From: Streptomyces viridochromogenes DSM 40736
Lineage (GTDB): Bacteria > Actinomycetota > Actinomycetes > Streptomycetales > Streptomycetaceae
Direction of reading: 5' to 3'
DNA: 64,000 nt
NCBI RefSeq assembly: GCF_000158955.1
Contig: NZ_GG657757.1
Span: 7,020,580-7,084,579 of the forward strand
Shown here: positions 52,179-60,116 of the stretch, piece after piece
How the letters are laid out: each line of letters opens with the position of its first letter
Numbering within the stretch: position 1 is the stretch's first letter
Made by a program: the position numbers and the translations under genes
The notes under the pieces: model-generated
What the model was told of the DNA's origin: nothing
Seen by the model: the letters and a program-made list of their open reading frames with translations, nothing else
The model's database searches: none

Positions 52179-52192
52179 GGGCCGATCGGCCC
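52179..52192. promoter_or_regulatory. OsdR/DevR-type site upstream of the regulator gene
   Basis: GGGCCGATCGGCCC, a perfect 14-base palindrome 89 bases upstream of the regulator's start. It is the best of four related sites in the island, all of the form GGG-N8-CCC. Confidence 0.6.
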
Positions 52193-52195
52193 CTG

Positions 52196-52582
52196 TCATA
52201 CCGTTGCCACACCCTTGCCGCGCTCCTCCTCGCACTCCTCCCTGGGCTGCGGCGGCATGCCGGGCAGCACCTCGAAGACCCCGGCCAGACCGGCGTGCCG
52301 CAGGACGCGCCGGAGGAAACCGCTGTCGGTGACCAGCCGCAGCCGGCCGCGCCGGGCCAGCACGCGATTGCGCGCCCGGCACAGGACGCCCAGTCCGGCG
52401 CAGTCGATGAAGGACACCGGGCGCAGGTCCAGCACCAGGTCGGGGCGGGGACCGGCGGTCAGCAGGTCGAGGCGCTCCCGCAGGGCCGGTGCCGTGAGCA
52501 GGTCGATCTCGTCGTGCAGCGTCACCACGCGTGCCGTGCGCTCCGCAGGCCGCGTGGCGGAGCCGCCGGGGGAGTCGTACAT
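52196..52582 (-). CDS. STAS-domain anti-sigma factor antagonist-like protein
   Basis: A 128-residue STAS protein. Core motifs: VVTLHDEIDLLTAPALRERL, LVLDLRPVSFIDCAGLGVLC. In SpoIIAA/RsbV proteins the phosphorylated Ser follows Asp in DSSG; here the motif is DCAG, so the site of regulation by an RsbW-like kinase is missing. The start at 52582 is in a divergent promoter region with two OsdR-type sites shared with the alcohol dehydrogenase gene. The gene ends 105 bases before the regulator gene. Confidence 0.85.
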   Translation of the reverse strand: MYDSPGGSATRPAERTARVVTLHDEIDLLTAPALRERLDLLTAGPRPDLVLDLRPVSFIDCAGLGVLCRARNRVLARRGRLRLVTDSGFLRRVLRHAGLAGVFEVLPGMPPQPREECEEERGKGVATV

Positions 52583-52618
52583 GGTCCGAGCAAAGCCTGG
52601 CGGGTGGGGAGCGCGGTA

Positions 52619-52632
52619 GGGCCGAACGGCCC
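52619..52632. promoter_or_regulatory. OsdR/DevR-type site, STAS/dehydrogenase promoter
   Basis: GGGCCGAACGGCCC with one changed centre base relative to the perfect palindrome. It lies in the divergent region, 37 bases upstream of the STAS start. Confidence 0.55.
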
Positions 52633-52678
52633 CAGTGCGGCGGGCCGGCTGCGTGAGGCCCTGCCCGGCGTGCGGATG

Positions 52679-52692
52679 GGGCCGACCGGCCC
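52679..52692. promoter_or_regulatory. OsdR/DevR-type site, STAS/dehydrogenase promoter
   Basis: GGGCCGACCGGCCC, 60 bases (centre to centre) from the previous site and 83 bases upstream of the alcohol dehydrogenase start. Confidence 0.55.
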
Positions 52693-52774
52693 AAGCGCGG
52701 GCCACCGGTCCGCGCCAAGCTGGAATCGCAGTGCAAACCGGGCACATCGCCCCCGCACGGAAGGTGGGAACGCC

Positions 52775-53848
52775 ATGAGGGGCTACGTCTTCCACGGCCC
52801 CGGACAGTCCGCCTGGGAGGACGTCCCGGATCCCGGCACCAAGGAGGCGACCGACGCGATCGTGCGCGTCGACGCCGTCACCATCTGCGGAACGGACCTG
52901 CACATCCTCAAGGGCGACGTACCCGAGGTGCGCCCGGGCACCGTGCTGGGGCACGAGGCGGTCGGCGAGATCGTCGACGTAGGCGGTGACGTGCACACGG
53001 TGCGCCCGGGGGACCGGGTGCTGGTCTCCTGCATCACCGCCTGCGGGCGCTGCCACTACTGCCGCGAGGGCATGTACGGCCAGTGCCGGGGCGGCGGGGG
53101 CTGGATCCTCGGCCATCTGATCGACGGCACCCAGGCCGAGTACGTCCGCGTGCCGTACGCCGACCTCTCCGTGCATGTGCTGCCCAGCACCCTGGACAGC
53201 GCGGACGCCGTGCTGCTGGCCGACATCTTCCCGACCTCCTACGAGGTCGGTGTGCTCAACGGGCACGTACGGCCCGGCGACACCGTCGCCGTCGTCGGCG
53301 CCGGGCCCATCGGGCTCGCTGCCATCGCCACGGCCCGGCTGTTCGCGCCGGAGCGGATCGTCGCCGTGGACCTCGCCACGCCACGGCTGGACGCGGCCAG
53401 GCAGCTCGGCGCGGACGCGGTGGCGGACGCCAGGGAGGCTCCCGAGCAGCTGATCGCGGACCTCACCGACGGGCTGGGTGCCGACGTGGTCGTCGAGGCG
53501 GTCGGCGTCCCGGAGAGCTTCGAACTCTGCACGCGCATGGTGCGGCCCGGCGGGCACGTGGCCAACATCGGCGTGCACGGCAGGCCCGCGACCCTGCACC
53601 TGGAAGACCTGTGGATCAAGAACGTCACCATCACCACGGGCCTGGTGGACACCTACTCCACCCCCACGCTGCTCCGGATGGCGGCCGCGGGCCGCCTGCC
53701 CACCGGACGGCTGGTCACCCACACCTTCCCGCTGACCGACATGGAGGAGGCGTACGACGTCTTCGCGCGGGCCGCCGACACCGGTGCGCTCAAGGTCGTG
53801 CTCGGCGGGGAGCGGCACGAGGAGGTCGTCCCCTTCCGGGCGGCCTGA
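52775..53848 (+). CDS. zinc-dependent alcohol dehydrogenase
   Basis: A 357-residue medium-chain dehydrogenase. Catalytic-zinc ligands Cys in VTICGTDLHIL, His in GHEAVGEIVD; structural-zinc cysteines in CITACGRCHYCREGMYGQCR; Rossmann motif AVVGAGPIGLAAIATA; and DVVVEAVGVPESFELC. It belongs to the Zn alcohol/threonine dehydrogenase group and could reduce aldehydes or oxidise alcohols when oxygen is limited. ATG 52775 follows GGAAGG. It is divergent from STAS and upstream of the PPOX gene, 23 bases apart. Confidence 0.9.
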   Translation: MRGYVFHGPGQSAWEDVPDPGTKEATDAIVRVDAVTICGTDLHILKGDVPEVRPGTVLGHEAVGEIVDVGGDVHTVRPGDRVLVSCITACGRCHYCREGMYGQCRGGGGWILGHLIDGTQAEYVRVPYADLSVHVLPSTLDSADAVLLADIFPTSYEVGVLNGHVRPGDTVAVVGAGPIGLAAIATARLFAPERIVAVDLATPRLDAARQLGADAVADAREAPEQLIADLTDGLGADVVVEAVGVPESFELCTRMVRPGGHVANIGVHGRPATLHLEDLWIKNVTITTGLVDTYSTPTLLRMAAAGRLPTGRLVTHTFPLTDMEEAYDVFARAADTGALKVVLGGERHEEVVPFRAA

Positions 53849-53871
53849 CGAAAGAGAAGAGGTGACGCGGC

Positions 53872-54546
53872 ATGACCGAACAGGCTCCGTCGCACACCGT
53901 GGAGGGGCGCCCGGCGGGCGACCTGGGGCGCCGGATCACCCAGCGGCGTACGGAACTCGGCCTGACCCGCAAGGAGACGGCGGCGCGCGCCGGCATGGCG
54001 ACGGCATACCTCCAGTACCTGGAGGAGCAGCCGACCGCGGCCCCGGGCGCCGGCTCCCTCCTCAAGCTGGCCGGGGCGCTGAAGACCACGGTGTGGCACC
54101 TCACCGGCGGTGACACCGAGCTGCCCACCGGCCTCGGACGGGCCGCCCGCACCCCCCGGTTCACCGAGCTGACCGAGGCGGAGTGCCGCTCCCTGCTCAC
54201 GACGCACGGAGTGGGGCGGCTGGCCGTGATCAGGGACTCCGGGCCGGTCGTCGTGCCGGTCAACTACAGCGTCGTCGAGGGCGCGATCGTCTTCCGTACC
54301 GACTCCGGCAGCACCCCCGCGGAGGCGGCCGGGCGCCAGGTGGCCTTCGAGGTCGACCGCATCGACGAGGCGTTCAGCGAGGGCTGGAGCGTGCTGGCGC
54401 GCGGCCCGGCGAGGGCCGTGACGGATCCGGAGGAGAGCGCCCGGCTCGACAGAGAGGCGTACAGCACCCCGTGGGCGGGAGGCCGGCGCGAACTGTGGCT
54501 GAGCATCGAGCCGGTGGCCGTGACCGGGCGCCGGATCACGCTGTGA
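53872..54546 (+). CDS. HTH domain fused to pyridoxamine-phosphate-oxidase-like flavin-binding domain
   Basis: A 224-residue fusion. Residues about 15-75 form a helix-turn-helix (LGRRITQRRTELGLTRKETA, TAYLQYLEEQPTAAPG). Residues about 95-220 form a PPOX/split-barrel domain (LTEAECRSLLTTHGVGRLAV, VVPVNYSVVEGAIVFRTDSG, GRQVAFEVDRIDEAFSEGWS, SVLARGPARAV), typical of F420- or FMN-binding regulators. This domain pair is frequent in actinobacterial stress loci. It follows the dehydrogenase by 23 bases, so co-transcription is likely. RBS AGAGGTGACG. Confidence 0.85.
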   Translation: MTEQAPSHTVEGRPAGDLGRRITQRRTELGLTRKETAARAGMATAYLQYLEEQPTAAPGAGSLLKLAGALKTTVWHLTGGDTELPTGLGRAARTPRFTELTEAECRSLLTTHGVGRLAVIRDSGPVVVPVNYSVVEGAIVFRTDSGSTPAEAAGRQVAFEVDRIDEAFSEGWSVLARGPARAVTDPEESARLDREAYSTPWAGGRRELWLSIEPVAVTGRRITL

Positions 54547-54663
54547 TCGGCGGCGTCCGGGGCGGGGTCTTCGCGCTGCCCGCCGTGATGACCGACGCCG
54601 CGAGAGGCGCGGTGAGGCACTGGCGGCGCAGACTGGAAGCACGCCCGTGAGGGGTGAAACGCG

Positions 54664-55263
54664 ATGACGGAGACGCGCCGAAGGAACGTGGGCAGGGTGC
54701 GGCTGTGGCGGTGGCGGAACAACCCGCTGCGCCGGCGCAGCGACCGCATCGAGGCCTGGATCGTGCTCGTCGCCCGCGTCCTCGCCGTGCTGGGCGGGGT
54801 GCTGGTGGGGCTGGCCGCGGCCGGGGCCACGGACGGGGCCCTCGCCGCACAGCGCGCTCATGCGTATGCCGTCCCGGCCGTGCTGACCCAGCAGGCGCCG
54901 AAGACCCCGCAGGCGTCGACGGACGGCTCCGACGGCGACACGGTGTGGGCCACGGTGCGCTGGACCGGCCCGGGTGGCGGCGCGCACACCGGACGGACCC
55001 AGGTCGAGCCGGCCGCCGCGGCCGGAACCCGGGTGACGGTGTGGACGGACCGCACCGGCGCGCTGGTCGACGAGCCCCTCACTCCGACGGAGTCGGCGTT
55101 CCAGGCGGCCGCCACCGGCCTGCTGGCCGGGTCCGGCACCGCGGTCGCGGTCTGGGCCGGCGGACGACTCGCTCGCGCGCGACTGGACCGGCGGCGGCTG
55201 GCCGCGTGGGACGCGGAGTGGGAGCGCGTCGGACCGCAGTGGAGGAAGCGGATGACGGGCTGA
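54664..55263 (+). CDS. Rv1733c-like membrane protein
   Basis: A 199-residue protein with two membrane helices: WIVLVARVLAVLGGVLVGLA and AATGLLAGSGTAVAVWAGGR. Between them lies an extracytoplasmic region (VLTQQAPKTPQASTDGSDGD, TVWTDRTGALVDEPLTPTES), the topology of Rv1733c, a DosR-regulon protein of M. tuberculosis. Its function is unknown. It starts about 115 bases after the PPOX gene. The presence of a Rv1733c homologue strengthens the comparison with the dormancy regulon. Confidence 0.82.
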   Translation: MTETRRRNVGRVRLWRWRNNPLRRRSDRIEAWIVLVARVLAVLGGVLVGLAAAGATDGALAAQRAHAYAVPAVLTQQAPKTPQASTDGSDGDTVWATVRWTGPGGGAHTGRTQVEPAAAAGTRVTVWTDRTGALVDEPLTPTESAFQAAATGLLAGSGTAVAVWAGGRLARARLDRRRLAAWDAEWERVGPQWRKRMTG

Positions 55264-55290
55264 GCGGCACGCCCCGCCCGAAGACGCCCC

Positions 55291-55358
55291 GACTGACCCG
55301 ACTGACCTGCAGGGAAACTGACCTGAACTGACCTGAAGGGAAACTGACCTGAAGGGAA
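55291..55358 (+). repeat. degenerate ACTGACC tandem repeat
   Basis: Five copies of ACTGACC (55292, 55301, 55317, 55327, 55343), the last ones embedded in AACTGACCTGAAGGGA units of 16 bases. It lies between two convergent genes and might form part of a terminator or be a slipped-strand expansion. Confidence 0.8.
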
Positions 55359-55407
55359 CCGGCGGTCTCCGGAACGGAAACCGCCGGTCGTCCGGTCGTC
55401 GCGCGGC

Positions 55408-56073
55408 CTACCGCGGCTCGCTGCTGGCCGGGTGCCCGGCCAGCCGGAAGTCGACGTCCACCACACCCTCGACCGCGCGGACCAGACGGGCCGCGACGGG
55501 CACGAGGGCGGTGTCCCGGACGTGGCCGGTGAGGGTGACGACCCCGTCCTGGACCTCCACACGGACGGGCCCGGCGGGTGTGGGGAAGAGGAGGTTCACG
55601 ACCTCGCGGCGGACCTCCTCGGCCAGGTCCTCGTCGGTCCGCAGGAACACCTTGAGCAGGTCCGCCCGGCTGACCACGCCTTCGAGGAGGCCTTCCTCGT
55701 TGACGACCGGCAGCCGCTTGACCTTGCGCTGGGCCATGATGCGCGCGGCCTGGGCGAGGGTGGCGTCGGTGTGGACGGTGACGGCCGGGGAGCTCATCAG
55801 GTCCTCCGCCGTCATCCCGCCCGCCTTGACCAGGTCGGACAGCCTGCCCAGCTGGGTGAACCGGTCCGGATCGCTGTCGCGGAACTCCTCCTTGAACAGC
55901 AGGTCCGCCTCGGAGACGACCCCGATCACCCGGCCCTCTCCCTCCAGGACGGGCAGCGCGCTGACCTTCCACTGCTCCATGACCTCGACGATGTCCTTGA
56001 ACGCGGCGTCACGGCCGACGGCCACGACGGTGTGCGTCATGACGTCGCTGACGATGTGCGGGCTGCCGTGCAT
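55408..56073 (-). CDS. CBS-BON domain protein
   Basis: A 221-residue protein with two CBS domains (residues about 8-68 and 80-145; VSDVMTHTVVAVGRDAAFKD, RVIGVVSEADLLFKEEF, MTAEDLMSSPAVTVHTDATL, LLEGVVSRADLLKVFLR) and a C-terminal BON domain (VRVEVQDGVVTLTGHVRD). CBS pairs bind adenosine ligands; BON domains may bind phospholipids. Homologues are upregulated under hypoxia in actinobacteria. The gene lies 47 bases after the CNBD gene on the same strand and probably belongs to its transcript. Confidence 0.87.
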   Translation of the reverse strand: MHGSPHIVSDVMTHTVVAVGRDAAFKDIVEVMEQWKVSALPVLEGEGRVIGVVSEADLLFKEEFRDSDPDRFTQLGRLSDLVKAGGMTAEDLMSSPAVTVHTDATLAQAARIMAQRKVKRLPVVNEEGLLEGVVSRADLLKVFLRTDEDLAEEVRREVVNLLFPTPAGPVRVEVQDGVVTLTGHVRDTALVPVAARLVRAVEGVVDVDFRLAGHPASSEPR

Positions 56074-56120
56074 GGTCGTTCTCCTTCGGTGGCCGGGGTG
56101 CGTACCGGAGCGGGGGCCGC

Positions 56121-56579
56121 TCATACCGGGCTCCCGCCGCCGTAGGGGGCGTACAGGTCGAGCAGCCGGGCACGGGACGCGTGCAGCCGGTCGGCGACCA
56201 CCCGGCCGACCCAGGACGCGACCGCGCAGCCGAACTCGGGGTCCCGGGCGCACAGGGCCCGCACGGCCTCCGCGTCGAACTCGTAGGCGCGCACCGGGCT
56301 CATCGCCTCCGCGCCCAAATGCCACACGTACGGCGCGAAGTGCCACGACCAGCCGACCAGTTCCCCGTGCCCCAGGGTCTCGACGACAGCGGCCCGCCGG
56401 CCCGGGACGCGCATGTCGAGCACGACCGTCCCGGTCCGCACGATCCAGAACCGGTCGGCACGCCGGCCTTCCTCGAACAGGCGCGTGCCGGCGTCGAACG
56501 ACACCTCGCGGGCGACGCGCATCAGCTGCTCGCGATGCTCGGCCGTGAGGCCTGCGGACACGTTGGTGGTGGAGGTCAT
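56121..56579 (-). CDS. cyclic-nucleotide-binding domain protein
   Basis: A 152-residue single CNBD (jelly roll) without a helix-turn-helix: REVSFDAGTRLFEEGRRADR, FWIVRTGTVVLDMRVPGRRA, LGHGELVGWSWHFAPY and AYEFDAEAVRALCARDPEFG. The phosphate-binding cassette of cAMP receptors (GELA then RxA) is reduced here, so ligand binding is uncertain. Without DNA-binding domain it likely acts through partners. ATG 56579; the stop is 47 bases before the CBS gene. Confidence 0.85.
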   Translation of the reverse strand: MTSTTNVSAGLTAEHREQLMRVAREVSFDAGTRLFEEGRRADRFWIVRTGTVVLDMRVPGRRAAVVETLGHGELVGWSWHFAPYVWHLGAEAMSPVRAYEFDAEAVRALCARDPEFGCAVASWVGRVVADRLHASRARLLDLYAPYGGGSPV

Positions 56580-56837
56580 CGCCGGGCTCCCTTCAGCTCC
56601 CGCCGCGGCAGGGCGGCGGGTCCGTCACGCGGGCCCGCGGTGTCTCGGCACTCGCCGAGACCGGGGCCGCTGACTTCAGCGTGTGCCCGGCGCCCGCGTC
56701 GCACCACGGGCCGCCCGGCCCCGGCCGAGGGCCCTTGGTCCCTGGCCCGGGACCGACCGCCCCCTCGCGCCGAGCGGCCGCGGGTGCGACGGTGAGAATG
56801 GATCTGCAGACTGCCCGAGCATGAGGCGGTGGGGACG
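56580..56837. promoter_or_regulatory. divergent promoter region, with an OsdR-type site at 56729-56742
   Basis: Intergenic region between the CNBD and universal stress protein genes. GGGCCCTTGGTCCC at 56729-56742 fits the GGG-N8-CCC pattern and recalls the mycobacterial DosR box. It lies 95 bases upstream of the stress protein start and 150 upstream of the CNBD start. Confidence 0.5.
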
Positions 56838-57719
56838 ATGATGATGGACCTCCCCCTGGTCGTGGGCGTCGACGGGTCGGACGGCAGCCTGCCGGCGATC
56901 GACTGGGCGGTGGACGAGGCCGCCCGGCACGGTCTTCCACTGCGGCTGGTCCACGGCTCCCTCTGGGAGCGGTACGAGAACCTCACCCCGAAGGCCGGTC
57001 CGGGCCGCCCCGCGGCGCAGGTGATGGCCGACCACATCGTCGCCTCCGCGGCGGAGCGCGCCGGGCGGCGCAACCCGGACGTGAAGGTGTCCACCGACGT
57101 CCACCTCGCCGACGCGGCGGACGCCCTGCTGCACGAGGGCAACAACGCCACCGCCCTGATCACGGGTTCGCGTGGACGCGGCGCACTGAGGGGACTGCTG
57201 CTCGGCTCCGTCGGGCTGGCCGTCTCGGCCCGCGCGCACTGCCCGGTGATCGTGGTGCGCGGCGACCCGGCCGGACTGGCCGGCACCCATGAGCGGATCC
57301 TGCTCGGCGCCGGAGAACCCGACACGACCGAGGAGGCGGCGCGGTTCGCCTTCCGTGAGGCCGAGGCCCGCGGGTGCGTCCTGGACGTCGTCCGGACCTG
57401 GCGCCGCCCGGCATACCGGACCACCGGCCCGGACACGCTCGCCGAGACACCCGGCCGGGACCACGCGGAAGAGGCGGGCACCGAACTCGACGCACTCGTC
57501 CGTGACGCCGTGGCCGACCACCCCGGCGTACGGGTGCGCCGCGCGACGGTCGAGGGCCCGGCCCGCGAGGTGCTGGTGCACCGCTCGGCCGCGGCCGACC
57601 TCGTGATCGTCGGAGCCCGGCGCCGGCAGGGCCACTTCGGGCTCCAGTTCGGCAGGGTGGCCCACACGCTGCTGCACCACGCCCAGTGCCCCGTGGCCGT
57701 CGTGCCGCAGCGCGTCTAG
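56838..57719 (+). CDS. tandem universal stress protein
   Basis: A 293-residue protein with two USP domains. The first has VVGVDGSDGSLPAIDWAVDE and ALITGSRGRGALRGLLLGSV, with the ATP-binding G2xG9xGS motif; the second (VVRTWRRPAYR, DLVIVGARRRQGHFGLQFGR) has a weaker glycine motif, so it may not bind ATP. DosR-regulon USPs have the same tandem build. GTG 56829 and ATG 56838, 56841, 56844 are candidate starts; ATG 56838 chosen. The GH65 gene starts 14 bases downstream, so the two are probably an operon. Confidence 0.87.
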   Translation: MMMDLPLVVGVDGSDGSLPAIDWAVDEAARHGLPLRLVHGSLWERYENLTPKAGPGRPAAQVMADHIVASAAERAGRRNPDVKVSTDVHLADAADALLHEGNNATALITGSRGRGALRGLLLGSVGLAVSARAHCPVIVVRGDPAGLAGTHERILLGAGEPDTTEEAARFAFREAEARGCVLDVVRTWRRPAYRTTGPDTLAETPGRDHAEEAGTELDALVRDAVADHPGVRVRRATVEGPAREVLVHRSAAADLVIVGARRRQGHFGLQFGRVAHTLLHHAQCPVAVVPQRV

Positions 57720-57733
57720 GAGGGGGCCGCCCT

Positions 57734-60103
57734 GTGACGGACCGGATCTGGGAGTACGAGGGGTACCGCCCCGCGGAGGAGCGGCTGCGGGAGTCGCTGT
57801 GCACCCTGGGCAACGGCTGCTTCGCCACCCGCGGGGCGCTGCCCGAGTGCGCGGCGGACGACGTGCACTACCCGGGCACCTACGCGGCCGGCTGCTACGA
57901 CCGGCTCACCTCGAACGTCGCGGGACGCCCCGTCGAGAACGAGGACCTGGTCAACCTCCCCAACTGGCTGCCGCTGCGCTTCCGCCTCCCGGGCGGCCAG
58001 TGGCTCACGCCGGACACGACGACGGTCCTGGACCACCGTCAGACCCTGCACCTGGACTCGGGACTGCTGGAGCGCCGTACCCGCTACGCCCTCGGCCCGG
58101 GGCAGGCGCTGTCCGTACGGCAGTGGCGGCTGATGCACATGGCCGACCCGCACCTGGCGGCGCTGCGCACCGAGTTCACCGCCGAGGGATACGCGGGTGA
58201 GCTGGAGGTCGAGGCGGCGATCGACGCCGGAGTCACCAACAGCGGGGTGCCGCGCTACCGTGCCCTCGACGGCCGCCACCTGACCCACGCGCACATCGGT
58301 ACGGCCACGCCCGGCACGGTGTGGCTGCGGTGCCGCACCCGCACCTCGGACATCCGGATCGGCATGGCCGCCCGGCTGACCGCCCCGGCACCGGTCGCGG
58401 ACGCGCACGAACCCGCGCGCGCCGTGCAGCGGCTCACGCTGACCCTGGCCCCCGGCCGCACCGTCACCGTCGACAAGACGGTCGCCCTCCACACCTCGCG
58501 CGACTCGGCGATCAGTGATCCGCTGCGGGCGGCCGTGGAGCGGGTGAGCGCGGCACCGGGCTTCGACGGACTGCCGGCCTCGCACCGCACCGCCTGGAAC
58601 CAGCTGTGGCGCCGGGCCGAACTCGACGTCCCGGGGGAGGCGGGAGCCATTCTGAGCCTGCACCTGTTCCACGTGCTGCAGACGCTCTCCCCGCACACCG
58701 CCGACCTGGACGTGGGCGTGCCGGCCCGCGGACTGCACGGCGAGGCCTACCGCGGGCACGTCTTCTGGGACGAGCTCTTCGTCCTGCCGTACCTGAACCT
58801 GCACTTCCCCGAGGTGTCACGCGCCCTGCTCCACTACCGCCACCGGCGCCTGGACCGGGCCCGCGCCGCGGCCCGGGCCACCGGCAGGCGCGGGGCGCTG
58901 TACCCGTGGCAGAGCGGCAGCGACGGGCGTGAGGAGACACAGCAGCTGCACCTCAATCCCCGCTCGGGCCGCTGGCTGCCCGACCACACCCACCTGCAGC
59001 ACCACGTCGGTTCCGCGGTCGCCTACAACGTGTGGCAGTACTGCGAGGCCGGCGGCGACGCCGAGTTCCTCCACACCAAGGGCGCCGAGATGCTGCTGCA
59101 GATCGCGCGTTTCTGGGCCGATTCGGCCACCTGGGACGCGTCCCTGGGGCGGCACCGCATCCGGGGCGTGGTCGGCCCCGACGAGTACCACGAGGCCTAC
59201 CCGGGCGCCGACGGGCCCGGCCTGGACGACAACGCGTACACCAACGTCATGGCCGCCTGGGTGCTCGCCCGGACGCTCGACGTGCTGCGCGACCTGCCGG
59301 AGCCCCGCCGTCGCGAACTCGTCGAACGCACCGCCCTGGACGAGGGTGAGCCCGACCGCTGGGAGGACGTCTCCCGCACCCTCCACGTCCCCTTCCACGA
59401 CGGGATCATCAGCCAGTTCGAGGGCTACGACGACCTCGCCGAACTCGACTGGGACGCCTACCGCGAGCGCTACGGTGACATCCGGCGCCTGGACCGGATC
59501 CTGGAGGCCGAGGGCGACAGCGTCAACCACTACAAGGCCTCCAAACAGGCCGACGTGCTGATGCTGGGCTACCTCTTCTCACCGGCCGAACTACAGGGCG
59601 TCTTCGAACGGTTGGGCCACCATCTGGACGAGAAGACCTGGCGGCGCACCGTCGACTACTACCTGGCCCGCACCAGCCACGGCTCCACCCTCAGCGGCCT
59701 GGTGCACGGCTGGGTCCTGGCCCGATGCCGCCGCGCCGAGGCCTGGAAGTTCTGCCAGGAGGCCCTGCGCGGCGACATCGCCGACCTTCAGGGCGGCACC
59801 ACCGGTGAGGGCATCCACCTGGGCGCCATGGCCGGCACCCTCGACCTGGTCCAGCGGGGACTGACCGGCCTGGAGACCCGCTCCGGGGCGCTGTGGCTGG
59901 ACCCCGTGCCGCTGCCGGAGCTGTCGGCGTACGGATTCTCCATCGCCTACCAGGGCCACTGGGGGATACGGCTGCGCCTGACCAGCGGCGAGCTGGAGAT
60001 CGCCGTGCCGCCCTCCGACCTCCCCCCGATCGACGTCGAGCTGCCCGACCGCTCGGTCGGCGTCGAACCGGGGGAGACGGCCACGCTCGTGGTGCCCGAC
60101 TGA
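57734..60103 (+). CDS. GH65 family disaccharide phosphorylase
   Basis: A 789-residue GH65 enzyme. The N-terminal beta-sandwich (ESLCTLGNGCFATRGALPEC, YAAGCYDRLTSNVAGRPVEN, NLPNWLPLRFRLPGGQWLTP) precedes the (alpha/alpha)6 barrel: GYRGHVFWDEL-type sequence at EAYRGHVFWDELFVLPYLNL, VVGPDEYHEAYPGADGPGLD with acid Glu484, KASKQADVLMLGYLFSP and the phosphate-binding RTSHGSTLSGLVHGWV. The His-Gly-Ser-Thr loop indicates phosphorolysis rather than hydrolysis. Trehalose or kojibiose are likely substrates. The start is GTG 57734. Confidence 0.87.
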   Translation: MTDRIWEYEGYRPAEERLRESLCTLGNGCFATRGALPECAADDVHYPGTYAAGCYDRLTSNVAGRPVENEDLVNLPNWLPLRFRLPGGQWLTPDTTTVLDHRQTLHLDSGLLERRTRYALGPGQALSVRQWRLMHMADPHLAALRTEFTAEGYAGELEVEAAIDAGVTNSGVPRYRALDGRHLTHAHIGTATPGTVWLRCRTRTSDIRIGMAARLTAPAPVADAHEPARAVQRLTLTLAPGRTVTVDKTVALHTSRDSAISDPLRAAVERVSAAPGFDGLPASHRTAWNQLWRRAELDVPGEAGAILSLHLFHVLQTLSPHTADLDVGVPARGLHGEAYRGHVFWDELFVLPYLNLHFPEVSRALLHYRHRRLDRARAAARATGRRGALYPWQSGSDGREETQQLHLNPRSGRWLPDHTHLQHHVGSAVAYNVWQYCEAGGDAEFLHTKGAEMLLQIARFWADSATWDASLGRHRIRGVVGPDEYHEAYPGADGPGLDDNAYTNVMAAWVLARTLDVLRDLPEPRRRELVERTALDEGEPDRWEDVSRTLHVPFHDGIISQFEGYDDLAELDWDAYRERYGDIRRLDRILEAEGDSVNHYKASKQADVLMLGYLFSPAELQGVFERLGHHLDEKTWRRTVDYYLARTSHGSTLSGLVHGWVLARCRRAEAWKFCQEALRGDIADLQGGTTGEGIHLGAMAGTLDLVQRGLTGLETRSGALWLDPVPLPELSAYGFSIAYQGHWGIRLRLTSGELEIAVPPSDLPPIDVELPDRSVGVEPGETATLVVPD

Positions 60104-60116
60104 CGGCGGGCCACCG

